From NCBI GenBank assembly GCA_022705265.1, contig JAKJEU010000090.1:1-6263 (forward strand): a DNA stretch of 6,263 bases, written 5' to 3'. The position numbers and the translations under genes are program-made. Of this stretch, positions 1-6,091 are shown piece by piece (the first letter of the stretch is position 1; each line of letters opens with the position of its first letter). The notes beneath the pieces are model-generated. The model ran no database searches. It saw only the letters and a program-made list of their open reading frames with translations, and was not told the origin of the DNA. Origin of the DNA: Pseudomonadota bacterium. Its GTDB lineage: Bacteria > Pseudomonadota > Alphaproteobacteria > JAKJEU01.

Positions 1-326
1 CTGATGATAAATCTAAACTTGATGAATTAAGTGATAAAATTGATTTAATTATCAGTGAAAATAATCAAGAGCATAGAAAGACTCGTGTCGATAAAAATGG
101 AGTCGGTGCGGGTCTTGCTTTGGCGACTCAATTTATATCGGCGTTGGTGGTTGGAATTTCAATTGGAATATTTTTAGATAAAATATTTGGCACTTCTTAT
201 ATATTTTTAATAATATTTTTATTTTTTGGAGTGTTTGCTGGTTTTTTAAATTGCTATCGTTTTGAAAAGAAGTATAATAGTGATAATAAAATTGTAAAAA
301 AAGATTTCGAGGACAAAAGTGGCTGA
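1..326 (+). CDS. atpI: AtpI, F0F1 ATP synthase assembly protein (5' partial)
   Basis: The frame is open from base 3 to the TGA at 324-326, giving 107 visible residues; the true start lies before the window. The TTG at 120 could be read as a start, but the frame continues upstream into a charged helix (LDELSDKIDLI) and a Gly-rich turn (GVGAGLALATQF). Both are usual ahead of the first membrane helix in alphaproteobacterial AtpI, so the TTG is probably internal. Two membrane segments follow: about 120-170 (ALVVGISIGIFLDKIFG) and about 195-250 (YIFLIIFLFFGVFAGF). They are joined by the LDKIFGTS turn typical of the family, and a charged tail ends the protein. AtpI is a small inner-membrane protein that helps assemble the c-ring and is normally the first gene of the F0 operon, as here. 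Its last 8 bases overlap atpB, which suggests translational coupling. Confidence 0.88.
   Translation, partial: DDKSKLDELSDKIDLIISENNQEHRKTRVDKNGVGAGLALATQFISALVVGISIGIFLDKIFGTSYIFLIIFLFFGVFAGFLNCYRFEKKYNSDNKIVKKDFEDKSG
309..313 (+). promoter_or_regulatory. Ribosome binding site (GAGGA) for the GTG start of atpB
   Basis: GAGGA lies 5 bases before the GTG at 319, inside the end of atpI. It supports the GTG as the atpB start. The protein that results begins MADPIKQFEI, which fits the usual N-terminus of alphaproteobacterial subunit a. Confidence 0.7.
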
Positions 327-1041
327 TCCAATTAAACAATTTGAAATAAAACCTTTAATTCCAATCAAAATGAATGACATTGATTTGTCATTTACTAATT
401 CTTCGTTGTTCATGGTTATTGCTGTGTTTGTTGCAATTTTCTTTTTATTTTATGCGACAAGAAAAAAATCAATTATTCCTGGTGCTTCTCAAAGTTTTGC
501 AGAGGTGCTATATCAGTTCGTTGATAGCATTATGATGGAAAACATTGGGATTGAGGGTAAGAAATTCTTTCCTCTTATCTTTACTATATTTCTTTTTATA
601 GCTTGTGGTAATTTAATTGGGGTTATTCCTTATACTTTTACTTATACTTCTCATGCCTCTGTTGTTGGTGGTGTTGCTGTATTTTCGTTGATTTTAAATA
701 CAGTTGTTGGAATTAAGAAAAAGGGTTGGGGTTGGCTTCATACTTTTTTACCTCATGGAACTCCGATAATTGCGGCGCCGATTGTGGTTCCAATTGAAAT
801 CGTTTCATTTCTTTCAAAGCCATTCAGTTTGACGGTTCGTTTGGTCGCAAACATGATGGTTGGTCATATTATGTTAAAGGTTATTGCCGGCTTTGTTGTA
901 AAATTAAAAGCGTTTGGTTTTGTACCTTTGATATTTATTTGTATATTGGTTTTGTTTGAGGCGGGTATTGCCTTTTTGCAAGCCTATATTTTTACTGTTT
1001 TGTCTTGTATCTATTTAAACGAGGCATTGCACGATCATTAA
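319..1041 (+). CDS. atpB: F0F1 ATP synthase subunit a (proton channel)
   Basis: This 240-aa integral membrane protein forms the two proton half-channels beside the c-ring. It starts at GTG, and the N-terminus MADPIKQFEI is the usual alphaproteobacterial one. Membrane segments are visible at about 30-47, 84-104, 115-133, 148-192 and 200-235. The essential arginine is R174 in FSLTVRLVANMMVGHIM, with N178 four residues on. Q221 in FLQAYIFTVL matches the conserved glutamine of the last helix. H183 and E214 fall where E. coli has E219 and H245, so the pair is swapped; this reciprocal arrangement is known from mitochondria and many alphaproteobacteria. The length is normal for the family and all the key residues are present, so the protein should work. 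The gene overlaps atpI by 8 bases and is followed by atpE after 36 bases. Confidence 0.97.
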   Translation: MADPIKQFEIKPLIPIKMNDIDLSFTNSSLFMVIAVFVAIFFLFYATRKKSIIPGASQSFAEVLYQFVDSIMMENIGIEGKKFFPLIFTIFLFIACGNLIGVIPYTFTYTSHASVVGGVAVFSLILNTVVGIKKKGWGWLHTFLPHGTPIIAAPIVVPIEIVSFLSKPFSLTVRLVANMMVGHIMLKVIAGFVVKLKAFGFVPLIFICILVLFEAGIAFLQAYIFTVLSCIYLNEALHDH

Positions 1042-1077
1042 TCTCAACTTTAACTTTTCAATAAAAGGATAAATAAA

Positions 1078-1326
1078 ATGGATGTAGAAATTTATAAAAG
1101 CATAGCTCAAGTAGGTAAGTATATTGGTGTTGGTATGTGTGCATTAAGTATGCTTGGAGCTGCTTTGGGGGTTGCAAAAATTTGGGTTGTTATCATTGAA
1201 ACAATCGGCCGTAATCCTTCTGTAAAATCTGATGTAAGTATTTATGGTTGGGTTGGGTTTGCGGTTACCGAAGCGATTGCTCTTTATGCTATGGTTTTGG
1301 CTCTTTTAACTTTATTCGACAAATAA
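1078..1326 (+). CDS. atpE: F0F1 ATP synthase subunit c (rotor ring)
   Basis: This 82-aa helical hairpin forms the proton-driven rotor ring. The start ATG has AGGA 8 bases upstream (1066-1069). Helix 1 is about residues 13-40, the polar loop R45-N46-P47 contacts the F1 central stalk, and helix 2 is about 53-80. E65 in FAVTEAIALY is the ion-binding carboxylate. The residue numbers match Ilyobacter tartaricus subunit c: Q32 and S66 of its sodium site are V32 and A66 here, so proton coupling is expected. The helix-1 glycine motif is unusual. Only G27 and G31 remain, the usual glycines at 25, 29 and 33 are Met, Ala and Ala, and K34 replaces the usual Asn. The N-terminus is a few residues longer than in typical alphaproteobacterial c subunits. 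The second half closely resembles Rhodospirillum subunit c, from memory. Confidence 0.96.
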   Translation: MDVEIYKSIAQVGKYIGVGMCALSMLGAALGVAKIWVVIIETIGRNPSVKSDVSIYGWVGFAVTEAIALYAMVLALLTLFDK

Positions 1327-1356
1327 TTTAAGATAATAAAAAAAGGTCTTTTAATT

Positions 1357-1851
1357 ATGCCTCAACTTGATCCTACATGGTTCCCATCTCAGATTTTTTG
1401 GCTTTGTTTATGTTTTATGTTAATGTTTATTGGTGTAAAATTTATTATGCCAACTTTTGATAAAATATTCATGGCAAGAAATAAAATAATTGACGATAAC
1501 ATTAAGGTTGCTTTTGAACTTCGTGATGAGGCAAAGAAAGTGTTAAAAGCATATGAAGAAGGAATTGCTTCTGCTAATGAAAAATCGGATATCGTTTTGC
1601 AAAATGCAAGGCAAGAAATAAATGATTTTTTAAAGGAAAAAGAAGAAGAATTTAATGTTAATTCGTCTAAAATGTTAGAAGAAAGTAATGTAAAGATTAA
1701 AAAGGCAAGTCAAGAGGCTTTTGAAGAAGTAAAAAAAATGTCAGTTGACCTTACTATGATGATTTATTCTAAGGTTACTAATAAAGACATTTTAAAAGAA
1801 GATGTGGAAGAAGCAGTAAATAAAATAATGAAGGGGAAAGATTCATTATGA
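1357..1851 (+). CDS. atpF': F0F1 ATP synthase subunit b' (peripheral stalk)
   Basis: This 164-aa stator subunit begins MPQLDPTWFPSQIFWL, the signature start of alphaproteobacterial and cyanobacterial b' subunits. A single membrane helix spans about residues 12-31. From about 38 to 135 the chain is highly charged and Ala/Glu/Lys-rich, as expected for the long right-handed coiled coil that pairs with subunit b. The C-terminal stretch (SVDLTMMIYSKV, then a short helix) would contact the delta subunit on top of F1. AAGG at 1343-1346, 10 bases before the ATG, is the likely ribosome binding site. Its TGA stop overlaps the next start in an ATGA junction, so b' and b are probably made in a 1:1 ratio by coupled translation. 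The same gene is called atpX or atpG in some genomes. Confidence 0.95.
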   Translation: MPQLDPTWFPSQIFWLCLCFMLMFIGVKFIMPTFDKIFMARNKIIDDNIKVAFELRDEAKKVLKAYEEGIASANEKSDIVLQNARQEINDFLKEKEEEFNVNSSKMLEESNVKIKKASQEAFEEVKKMSVDLTMMIYSKVTNKDILKEDVEEAVNKIMKGKDSL

Positions 1852-2405
1852 TTGGTGAAGAAAAAATTGTTGCCGAAATACATGAAGTAGCTCATGGTGA
1901 AGAACATCATAGCGAGATTTTTTATCAATCGCCTGAATTTTGGATATTTGCTGCTTTTTTAATTGTTGTTTTCTTGCTTTTTAAAAAGGTTAAACATGGT
2001 TTTTTAATTTCTATGAAACTTCATGCTGAAAAAATTCGTGAAAAGCTTTCGGAAACAAGGGCAATTCGTGATGAAACTCAATCTGAACTTGTAAGTTGTC
2101 AAAAAAAGTTAAGGGAAATTCAAGCCGAGATTTCCGAAATTGTTTCTGATGCAACGGAAACAGCAAACAGATTTAAAAGAGATGCAAAAAATGATATTGT
2201 GTCTATGATGAAAATTAAGGAAGAAAAAGTAAAGGATAGAATTAGGCTTGATGAGCTTGAATTTAAAGCAAAAGTAAAAAGAATGCTTGTTAGCACTTCT
2301 GTCGCTTCTATATCAATTCTTCTTGAAAATCATGAAATTGATGACACGGTTTTAATTCATAATACTATTAATGAATTTTCCGATATTTTGAAAGAAAAAA
2401 TGTAA
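1848..2405 (+). CDS. atpF: F0F1 ATP synthase subunit b (peripheral stalk)
   Basis: This 185-aa partner of b' forms the heterodimeric stator stalk that keeps F1 from turning with the rotor. An N-terminal stretch of about 28 residues rich in Glu and His (H12, H16, H20, H21) comes before FYQSPEFWIFAAFLIV. That 'F-Y-x-x-P-E-F-W' entry to the single membrane helix (about 29-46) is typical of alphaproteobacterial AtpF. The rest (about 55-145) is a charged coiled coil, followed by a C-terminal part (about 146-185) that should bind the delta subunit. The start overlaps the b' stop by 4 bases. It is the last gene of the F0 operon: a strong terminator lies 25 bases after the stop and the next gene is on the other strand, so the F1 genes must lie elsewhere. 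Confidence 0.95.
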   Translation: MIGEEKIVAEIHEVAHGEEHHSEIFYQSPEFWIFAAFLIVVFLLFKKVKHGFLISMKLHAEKIREKLSETRAIRDETQSELVSCQKKLREIQAEISEIVSDATETANRFKRDAKNDIVSMMKIKEEKVKDRIRLDELEFKAKVKRMLVSTSVASISILLENHEIDDTVLIHNTINEFSDILKEKM

Positions 2406-2423
2406 ATTTGTTTTTTGAGTTTT

Positions 2424-2463
2424 AAAAAAAAGCAACCTTGTTAATTTAAGGTTGCTTTTTTTA
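2424..2463. terminator. Bidirectional rho-independent terminator
   Basis: A perfect 9-bp stem, AGCAACCTT (2431-2439) and AAGGTTGCT (2448-2456), closes an 8-base loop. It is preceded by an A-tract (2424-2430) and followed by a T-tract (to 2462), so it can stop transcription from either strand. It sits between two convergent genes: atpF ends at 2405 (+) and the AIM24-family gene ends at 2464 (-). It should therefore end both the F0 operon and the minus-strand operon. Confidence 0.93.
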
Positions 2464-3195
2464 TTATTTCTTTTTTCTCATCATTATTTGAGTAGCAGTT
2501 ATATTTGACACGAATTTATTAAATGGCATGGATTGTATCCAAACTCTTCCTGGTCCTTTGATGGTGGATAAAAACAAACCTTCACCACCAAAAATTTGGG
2601 TTTTTATACCACCTGCCAAAGTAATTCCAACTTTCATGTGTTTGTCATAGGCGGCAACACTTCCTGTTTCAATGTGTATTTCTTCGTCTTCTTCTAAATA
2701 TATTTCTTTGCAAGAGCCTCCAACATGGATAAAAGCAACGCCATCGCCTTTAAGTTTTTGCATAAGAAAGCCTTTCCCACCAAAAAATCCAACGGTAAGA
2801 CTTTTTTGAATATAAAAATCAACAGAAGTTCCAAAACTTGCACAAATAAAGGCATTTGATTGGCAAATAATTTCACCATCACTTAAAGATATTGGTACAA
2901 TATGTCCTGGATAAGGGCCAGCAAAAGCAACTTTTTTAAAAGATTGTTTGTTTCGGTTTATGAAACCAGTAACAAACATATTTTCGCCCGAAATAGCTCT
3001 TTTTGTTGCGCCAAAGAGTTTTGAAAAAATGTTGCTTTTTCCACCATTTCCGAGCATTGCTTCCATTTTTATATCGCCAGATTTGAACATCAAAGAACCA
3101 GCCTCAGCAATAACACCTTGGCCAGGGTTTAAAGATATTTCTAAAAATTGTAAATCTCCGCCACAAATTTCATAATTTAAATCGTATTGTTCCAA
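2464..3195 (-). CDS. AIM24/TIGR00266-family protein
   Basis: This 243-aa protein belongs to the AIM24 family (Pfam AIM24, TIGR00266), a beta-rich fold found in bacteria, archaea and yeast mitochondria. Its biochemical role in bacteria is not established. Motifs seen, in order: EAGSLMFKSGDIKME (31-45), a conserved GEN-FVTGF (70-78), PYPGHIVPISL (94-104), a Gly-rich FFGGKGFLMQKLKGDG (137-152), and the strongest signature, FGGEGLFLSTIKGPGRVWIQ (202-221). There is no signal peptide and no membrane helix, so it is probably cytosolic. The start is a TTG with an excellent AAAGGAGG 6 bases before it; no ATG gives a better N-terminus. The ribosome binding site overlaps the stop codon of the upstream gene (12-base gap), so it is the last gene of a three-gene operon with the two EAL-like genes. 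Family assignment is firm; function is unknown. Confidence 0.92.
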   Translation of the reverse strand: MEQYDLNYEICGGDLQFLEISLNPGQGVIAEAGSLMFKSGDIKMEAMLGNGGKSNIFSKLFGATKRAISGENMFVTGFINRNKQSFKKVAFAGPYPGHIVPISLSDGEIICQSNAFICASFGTSVDFYIQKSLTVGFFGGKGFLMQKLKGDGVAFIHVGGSCKEIYLEEDEEIHIETGSVAAYDKHMKVGITLAGGIKTQIFGGEGLFLSTIKGPGRVWIQSMPFNKFVSNITATQIMMRKKK

Positions 3196-3201
3196 TTTTA
3201 G

Positions 3202-3209
3202 CCTCCTTT
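3202..3209 (-). promoter_or_regulatory. Strong ribosome binding site (AAAGGAGG) that fixes a TTG start
   Basis: On the minus strand AAAGGAGG lies 6 bases before the TTG at 3195. It shares bases with the TAA stop (3210-3208) of the upstream gene, so terminating ribosomes could restart on the AIM24-family gene. It is the strongest ribosome binding site in the window, paired with the weaker start codon TTG. Confidence 0.8.
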
Positions 3210-4413
3210 ATATTTTACTTGGGATAGTAAACATCTTATCGCTTCTTTTTGATTTGATTTTTTCGATTAGTCGACCTTGGAAAAGCATGATGCCAAGACT
3301 TTGTCCAACTTTTAATGCCTTTTCGCTATCGACATGGCATAATATTATGCTTTCAGGATTGTTGTTTTTTAATGAATATTTATCAAAACTTTTTTCATCA
3401 TATTCGTTAACCCAAGGTATTTTTATTAAATCAGCACCAAGTTTTTTGCGGTCAATTAAAGGTAAGGTTTTATCGTTAACACCATCAACGGATATTTTAT
3501 ATCCTCGTTCTTTTACATAATTTCTTGCGGTTATGTAATAATCAATGTCCTTAAAAATATCAACGACATCAAGTTCGATTACAATAGTGCTTCTTGCTCT
3601 TGGGTTTATGTTGTCATCAAAATGAGTAAACTCAGAAGAAAGTATAGAGCTTACATTCATATTAATGCTGAAATCTTTGTGGTATGAGCCATCATCATGT
3701 CTTGATATACAGTTTAGAAGCTTTTTATCTAAAACCTCTGTTAAGTGTTTAAAAAGCCAGTTTTCTTTTTTAATAATTAAATCAGGGATTATAGATTTCT
3801 TAACATCATGGATTGATATATAAACTTCTTCGAAAAAAGTAACTGGAAAGGCATCTCCGATAATTGAGCAAACTTTTTGAGTTCTTATCATGCTTGAAAT
3901 ATCAGACATATTAAGAGTGTTTTCAATCTTGCTTAAAGTTTTAAGGTCAAGATATTCGTCTTTTTTAAAAAAGCTTTCGTCTTTGATATGAACAATATCT
4001 TGTTTATATTCTTCTTTTTTGCTTTCTTCTTCGATTAAGTTAGATAAATTTTCTTTTTCCAAAGCTTGATTAATTATTAATTTTGCTTCTTCAATGTTAT
4101 CAAGAGAATAAAATGAAATAAATTTATTCGATTTGACAACATTTTCCCCAGAATAAATATAACTAATTCTGTGTGAAATTACTTTTACCTCATCGCTACT
4201 TAATTTTGGATAAAATACAAATAAATCATCATTTTTCATTGAGATAATTTGGTAAGTATCATATTTGTTAATTGCATTATAATGATTTTTTATAAAGGCA
4301 ATGTTATCTTTGGTTTTGTTCTTTTGTGATAATTTAGACACGGCGACATGGACAATCATTTCGTCGTTGTCCATCATTTTATTAAAAGCTTGGATTAAAG
4401 TTAAATTTTGCAT
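3208..4413 (-). CDS. Degenerate GGDEF-EAL-like protein, second paralogue
   Basis: This 401-aa soluble protein has two recognisable parts. Residues about 15-120 look like a worn-down GGDEF fold: strand IVHVAVSKL, then ISMKNDDLFVFYP (57-69) where a diguanylate cyclase has R-x-GGDEF, then a helix SSDEVKVISHRIS and a strand FISFYSL. After a charged linker (about 120-170), residues about 178-385 follow the EAL pattern. Seen are SINMNVSSILSSEF (249-262, N251), IVIEL (E280), KISVDGVND (D310, second Asp lost), GADLIKI (K331) and GIMLFQGRLI (Q379). The EAL Glu itself and the Glu of the late 'AEGVE' motif are missing, so c-di-GMP hydrolysis is unlikely; a binding or scaffold role is inferred. It shares WLFKH-TE-LD and S-E-F blocks with the upstream gene, so the two are tandem paralogues. 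AAGG (4424-4427) lies 10 bases before the ATG. Confidence 0.72.
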   Translation of the reverse strand: MQNLTLIQAFNKMMDNDEMIVHVAVSKLSQKNKTKDNIAFIKNHYNAINKYDTYQIISMKNDDLFVFYPKLSSDEVKVISHRISYIYSGENVVKSNKFISFYSLDNIEEAKLIINQALEKENLSNLIEEESKKEEYKQDIVHIKDESFFKKDEYLDLKTLSKIENTLNMSDISSMIRTQKVCSIIGDAFPVTFFEEVYISIHDVKKSIIPDLIIKKENWLFKHLTEVLDKKLLNCISRHDDGSYHKDFSINMNVSSILSSEFTHFDDNINPRARSTIVIELDVVDIFKDIDYYITARNYVKERGYKISVDGVNDKTLPLIDRKKLGADLIKIPWVNEYDEKSFDKYSLKNNNPESIILCHVDSEKALKVGQSLGIMLFQGRLIEKIKSKRSDKMFTIPSKI

Positions 4414-4432
4414 TATTTTTTAACCTTGATAA

Positions 4433-5701
4433 TTAAAAGTTGTTTTTAAAGCTTGGGTCTTTATCAAGCATGTTTAGGTTGAAGCATTTATTTCGATTTT
4501 CGCCTTCAATCTCTCTTTTTCGTTCAGCACATTCAGCAAGGCTACACTTGCTTCCGAATTTACAGTTGGTTTTAGAAAATACAGCATTAATATTGTCGAC
4601 ATAATAACCTTGGAAAAGCTCAATTCCAAGTGCATTGCCAAAGGTTAGGGCTTTGTCGCTATCAGCTCTTGAAAGGATTATTTTTTTGCCCCCAATTTTA
4701 AAAGCAAGCTCTTTGATAAGGGTGTGTTTTCTGTTTTCTAAAAATTCTTCGTTCCATAATATTTTAACATAATTAGGTTTAAAAAGATCCAAATCCACGA
4801 ATTCAAGTTCGGATATGTTAACGCAATCGATTAAAACTTTATGACCGTTTTTGTTTAAGATTTCTTTTGCTTTAAGATATCCAGAAAAGTTATTCAAAAT
4901 ATCAGTGGTTTGAAATTCGGCTATGATTTTGTCTTTGCCCTTCATAAATTGTATAAATTCAGGTGATAATACCGAATTTATATTAAGATTAAGGCTGATT
5001 TTTGGTTTTTTAATATTTTCATTTAATTTTGGTATGATTTCAAACATTTTCAAATCCAAACTTTCAGTAAAGTGTTTGAAAAGCCAAAAATTTTCGGTTA
5101 AGTTAACATTTTTATAAAGAATTTCGTTTAAATGTTTGATGGATAAAAAATATTCTTTGAACACTATTTCGAACTTCTTACCTTTAATAATCTTTGCAAC
5201 AGCTTGTCTTCTTATAGTTTCGCTGATATTTTGTTCTTTAAGCTTTCTTATAATATTATTTAAAATTTCAGGGCTTAAATCTTGTTTTGTGTCGTTGTTT
5301 GGAATGTTTTTCACCAAAGCATTATTAATCGAATTTGCAATATCGCTTTTGAAAATAGGCATTTCAAATTCAAGATTATATGTTTTAAATAAGCTTCTTC
5401 TTTCTTTTTGAAAATACATATCTTTATCAAGAACATTTGATATTTTTTGGATAATATCATCGATTGCGGTTAAGGATAAATTTCGACCTATTAATACTAT
5501 ATCACCTTTGCCAAGAGAAAAAAGAGTGGTTTGCAAAATAGGGGATATGTTAAGTGCGACCTTGTATGCAAAATTTAAATTAACATTTTTGCTTTTTCCT
5601 TTAAGTTTTGATAAAGCTATGAAAATAGCTATGATTCCTTTCGGGCTTTTTTCCACCCGAGCCAAAGTATCAATTAATTGTTTTTCTTTGTTTATAATCA
5701 T
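4433..5701 (-). CDS. Degenerate GGDEF-EAL-like protein with Cys-rich tail, first paralogue
   Basis: This 422-aa soluble protein is the first gene of the minus-strand operon. Residues about 20-110 resemble a GGDEF fold, with SLGKGDIVLIGRN (62-74) in place of R-x-GGDEF. Residues about 160-375 follow the EAL layout: ISLNLNINSVLSPEF (235-249), IIAEF (E262), KVLIDCVN (D292), NYVKILW (K313), and GIELFQGYYV (Q364). As in its paralogue, the EAL Glu and several metal ligands are not seen, so phosphodiesterase activity is doubtful. Unlike its paralogue, it carries a C-terminal tail with C380, C386, C391 and C406 (C-x5-C-x4-C-x14-C), which could bind a metal. The ATG is followed by MIINKEKQ; only a weak AGG (5716-5718) is seen, 14 bases upstream, so the start is less certain. 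The gap to the next gene is 19 bases, consistent with an operon. Confidence 0.72.
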   Translation of the reverse strand: MIINKEKQLIDTLARVEKSPKGIIAIFIALSKLKGKSKNVNLNFAYKVALNISPILQTTLFSLGKGDIVLIGRNLSLTAIDDIIQKISNVLDKDMYFQKERRSLFKTYNLEFEMPIFKSDIANSINNALVKNIPNNDTKQDLSPEILNNIIRKLKEQNISETIRRQAVAKIIKGKKFEIVFKEYFLSIKHLNEILYKNVNLTENFWLFKHFTESLDLKMFEIIPKLNENIKKPKISLNLNINSVLSPEFIQFMKGKDKIIAEFQTTDILNNFSGYLKAKEILNKNGHKVLIDCVNISELEFVDLDLFKPNYVKILWNEEFLENRKHTLIKELAFKIGGKKIILSRADSDKALTFGNALGIELFQGYYVDNINAVFSKTNCKFGSKCSLAECAERKREIEGENRNKCFNLNMLDKDPSFKNNF

Positions 5702-5755
5702 TTTTTTGTTTTATGCCTGTATTTTTAATTCCTAATTATATAATTTACCAAAATA

Positions 5756-5784
5756 ATTATATGAAATGTAATAAAATAATGTAA
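5756..5784 (-). promoter_or_regulatory. Candidate promoter for the EAL-like operon
   Basis: On the minus strand a perfect TATAAT (5761-5756) lies 17 bases after TTACAT (5784-5779). The -10 box is ideal and the spacing is right, but the -35 box matches TTGACA poorly. Transcription would start near 5749, leaving a leader of about 48 bases before the ATG at 5701. In DNA this AT-rich a TATAAT is common by chance. Confidence 0.3.
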
Positions 5785-5786
5785 TA
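5765..5786. repeat. Direct repeat AATGTAATA, two copies 13 bases apart
   Basis: AATGTAATA occurs at 5765-5773 and again at 5778-5786. The copies fall within the spacer and -35 region of the candidate minus-strand promoter, so they could be a regulator site. Low sequence complexity means chance is a real alternative. Confidence 0.35.
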
Positions 5787-5827
5787 TATAAAAAATAATA
5801 TATTTTTTTATCAAAGGAATTAAAAAA

Positions 5828-6076
5828 ATGGCGATGAAGTATATTGTTTATAAGACAAATGAAGGGGAAGTTCCTCTTATTTTTCCGAATTCTTTTTGTC
5901 ATAAAGGCATATGTAAGTCTATTGGTGAAGATGTTATCGTTTCGGCTGGTTTTATCAAACAAAATCAAGATGGTTATCTGGAATGTTATGGAAAAAGCGT
6001 TTCTTTAAAGTTAAAAAGCAGAGAACGACATGACACAATCCTTATTAACCATTATCTTTCGTTAAATTCGGTTTAA
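5828..6076 (+). CDS. Small protein of unknown function
   Basis: This 82-aa protein is supported by a good AAAGGAA 8 bases before the ATG (5813-5819), by its position directly upstream of another gene in the same direction, and by normal codon use. The family is not recognised. It has no membrane helix or signal peptide. Visible features are C24 and C29 in FCHKGICKSIG, a segment DVIVSAGFIKQNQDGYLECYGK, and a Ser/Lys/Arg-rich stretch KSVSLKLKSRERHDT. The alternation of hydrophobic and polar residues suggests a small beta-rich cytosolic protein. A second in-frame ATG two codons on (MKYIVY) could be the start but lies farther from the ribosome binding site. It may be co-transcribed with the metallo-hydrolase gene 15 bases downstream. 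Confidence 0.75.
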   Translation: MAMKYIVYKTNEGEVPLIFPNSFCHKGICKSIGEDVIVSAGFIKQNQDGYLECYGKSVSLKLKSRERHDTILINHYLSLNSV

Positions 6077-6091
6077 TATAGGTTTAAAAAA

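Larger units (their letters stand above)
5702..5827. promoter_or_regulatory. Divergent intergenic promoter region
   Basis: These 126 bases separate the minus-strand operon from the plus-strand small gene and must hold promoters for both directions. The stretch is almost entirely A and T, well beyond its flanks. It contains several TATAAT-like boxes on both strands, a 12-bp palindrome AATTATATAATT (5734-5745) and a 9-base direct repeat (5765-5786). No clear TTGACA box is seen on either strand, so exact promoters cannot be fixed from sequence alone. Confidence 0.6.

Noticed and set aside
120..326. A TTG start at 120 for a 68-aa AtpI
   Set aside because: The frame is open to the window edge and the upstream residues look like the normal AtpI N-terminus, so the gene is a 5' partial, not a short protein.
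133..339. A 68-aa minus-strand ORF opposite atpI
   Set aside because: It is the antisense shadow of a well-supported membrane protein gene.
1078..1326. A sodium-type c-ring
   Set aside because: The positions of the sodium ligands Q32 and S66 are V32 and A66 here; only the Glu and Tyr70 are shared, which fits proton use.
3254..3520. Plus-strand ORFs within the EAL-like and AIM24 genes (also 2948-3175, 4923-5117, 5136-5411, 5508-5735)
   Set aside because: All lie opposite longer genes with family-level support and have no ribosome binding site or recognisable motif.
5782..5810. A/T-only inverted repeat followed by T's, resembling a terminator
   Set aside because: The stem has no G or C pairs, so it would be too weak, and it lies upstream of a gene in a promoter region.
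5732..5968. A 78-aa minus-strand ORF over the start of the small plus-strand gene
   Set aside because: It is antisense to a gene with a good ribosome binding site, its C-terminal half comes from the AT-only intergenic DNA, and it has no recognisable features.
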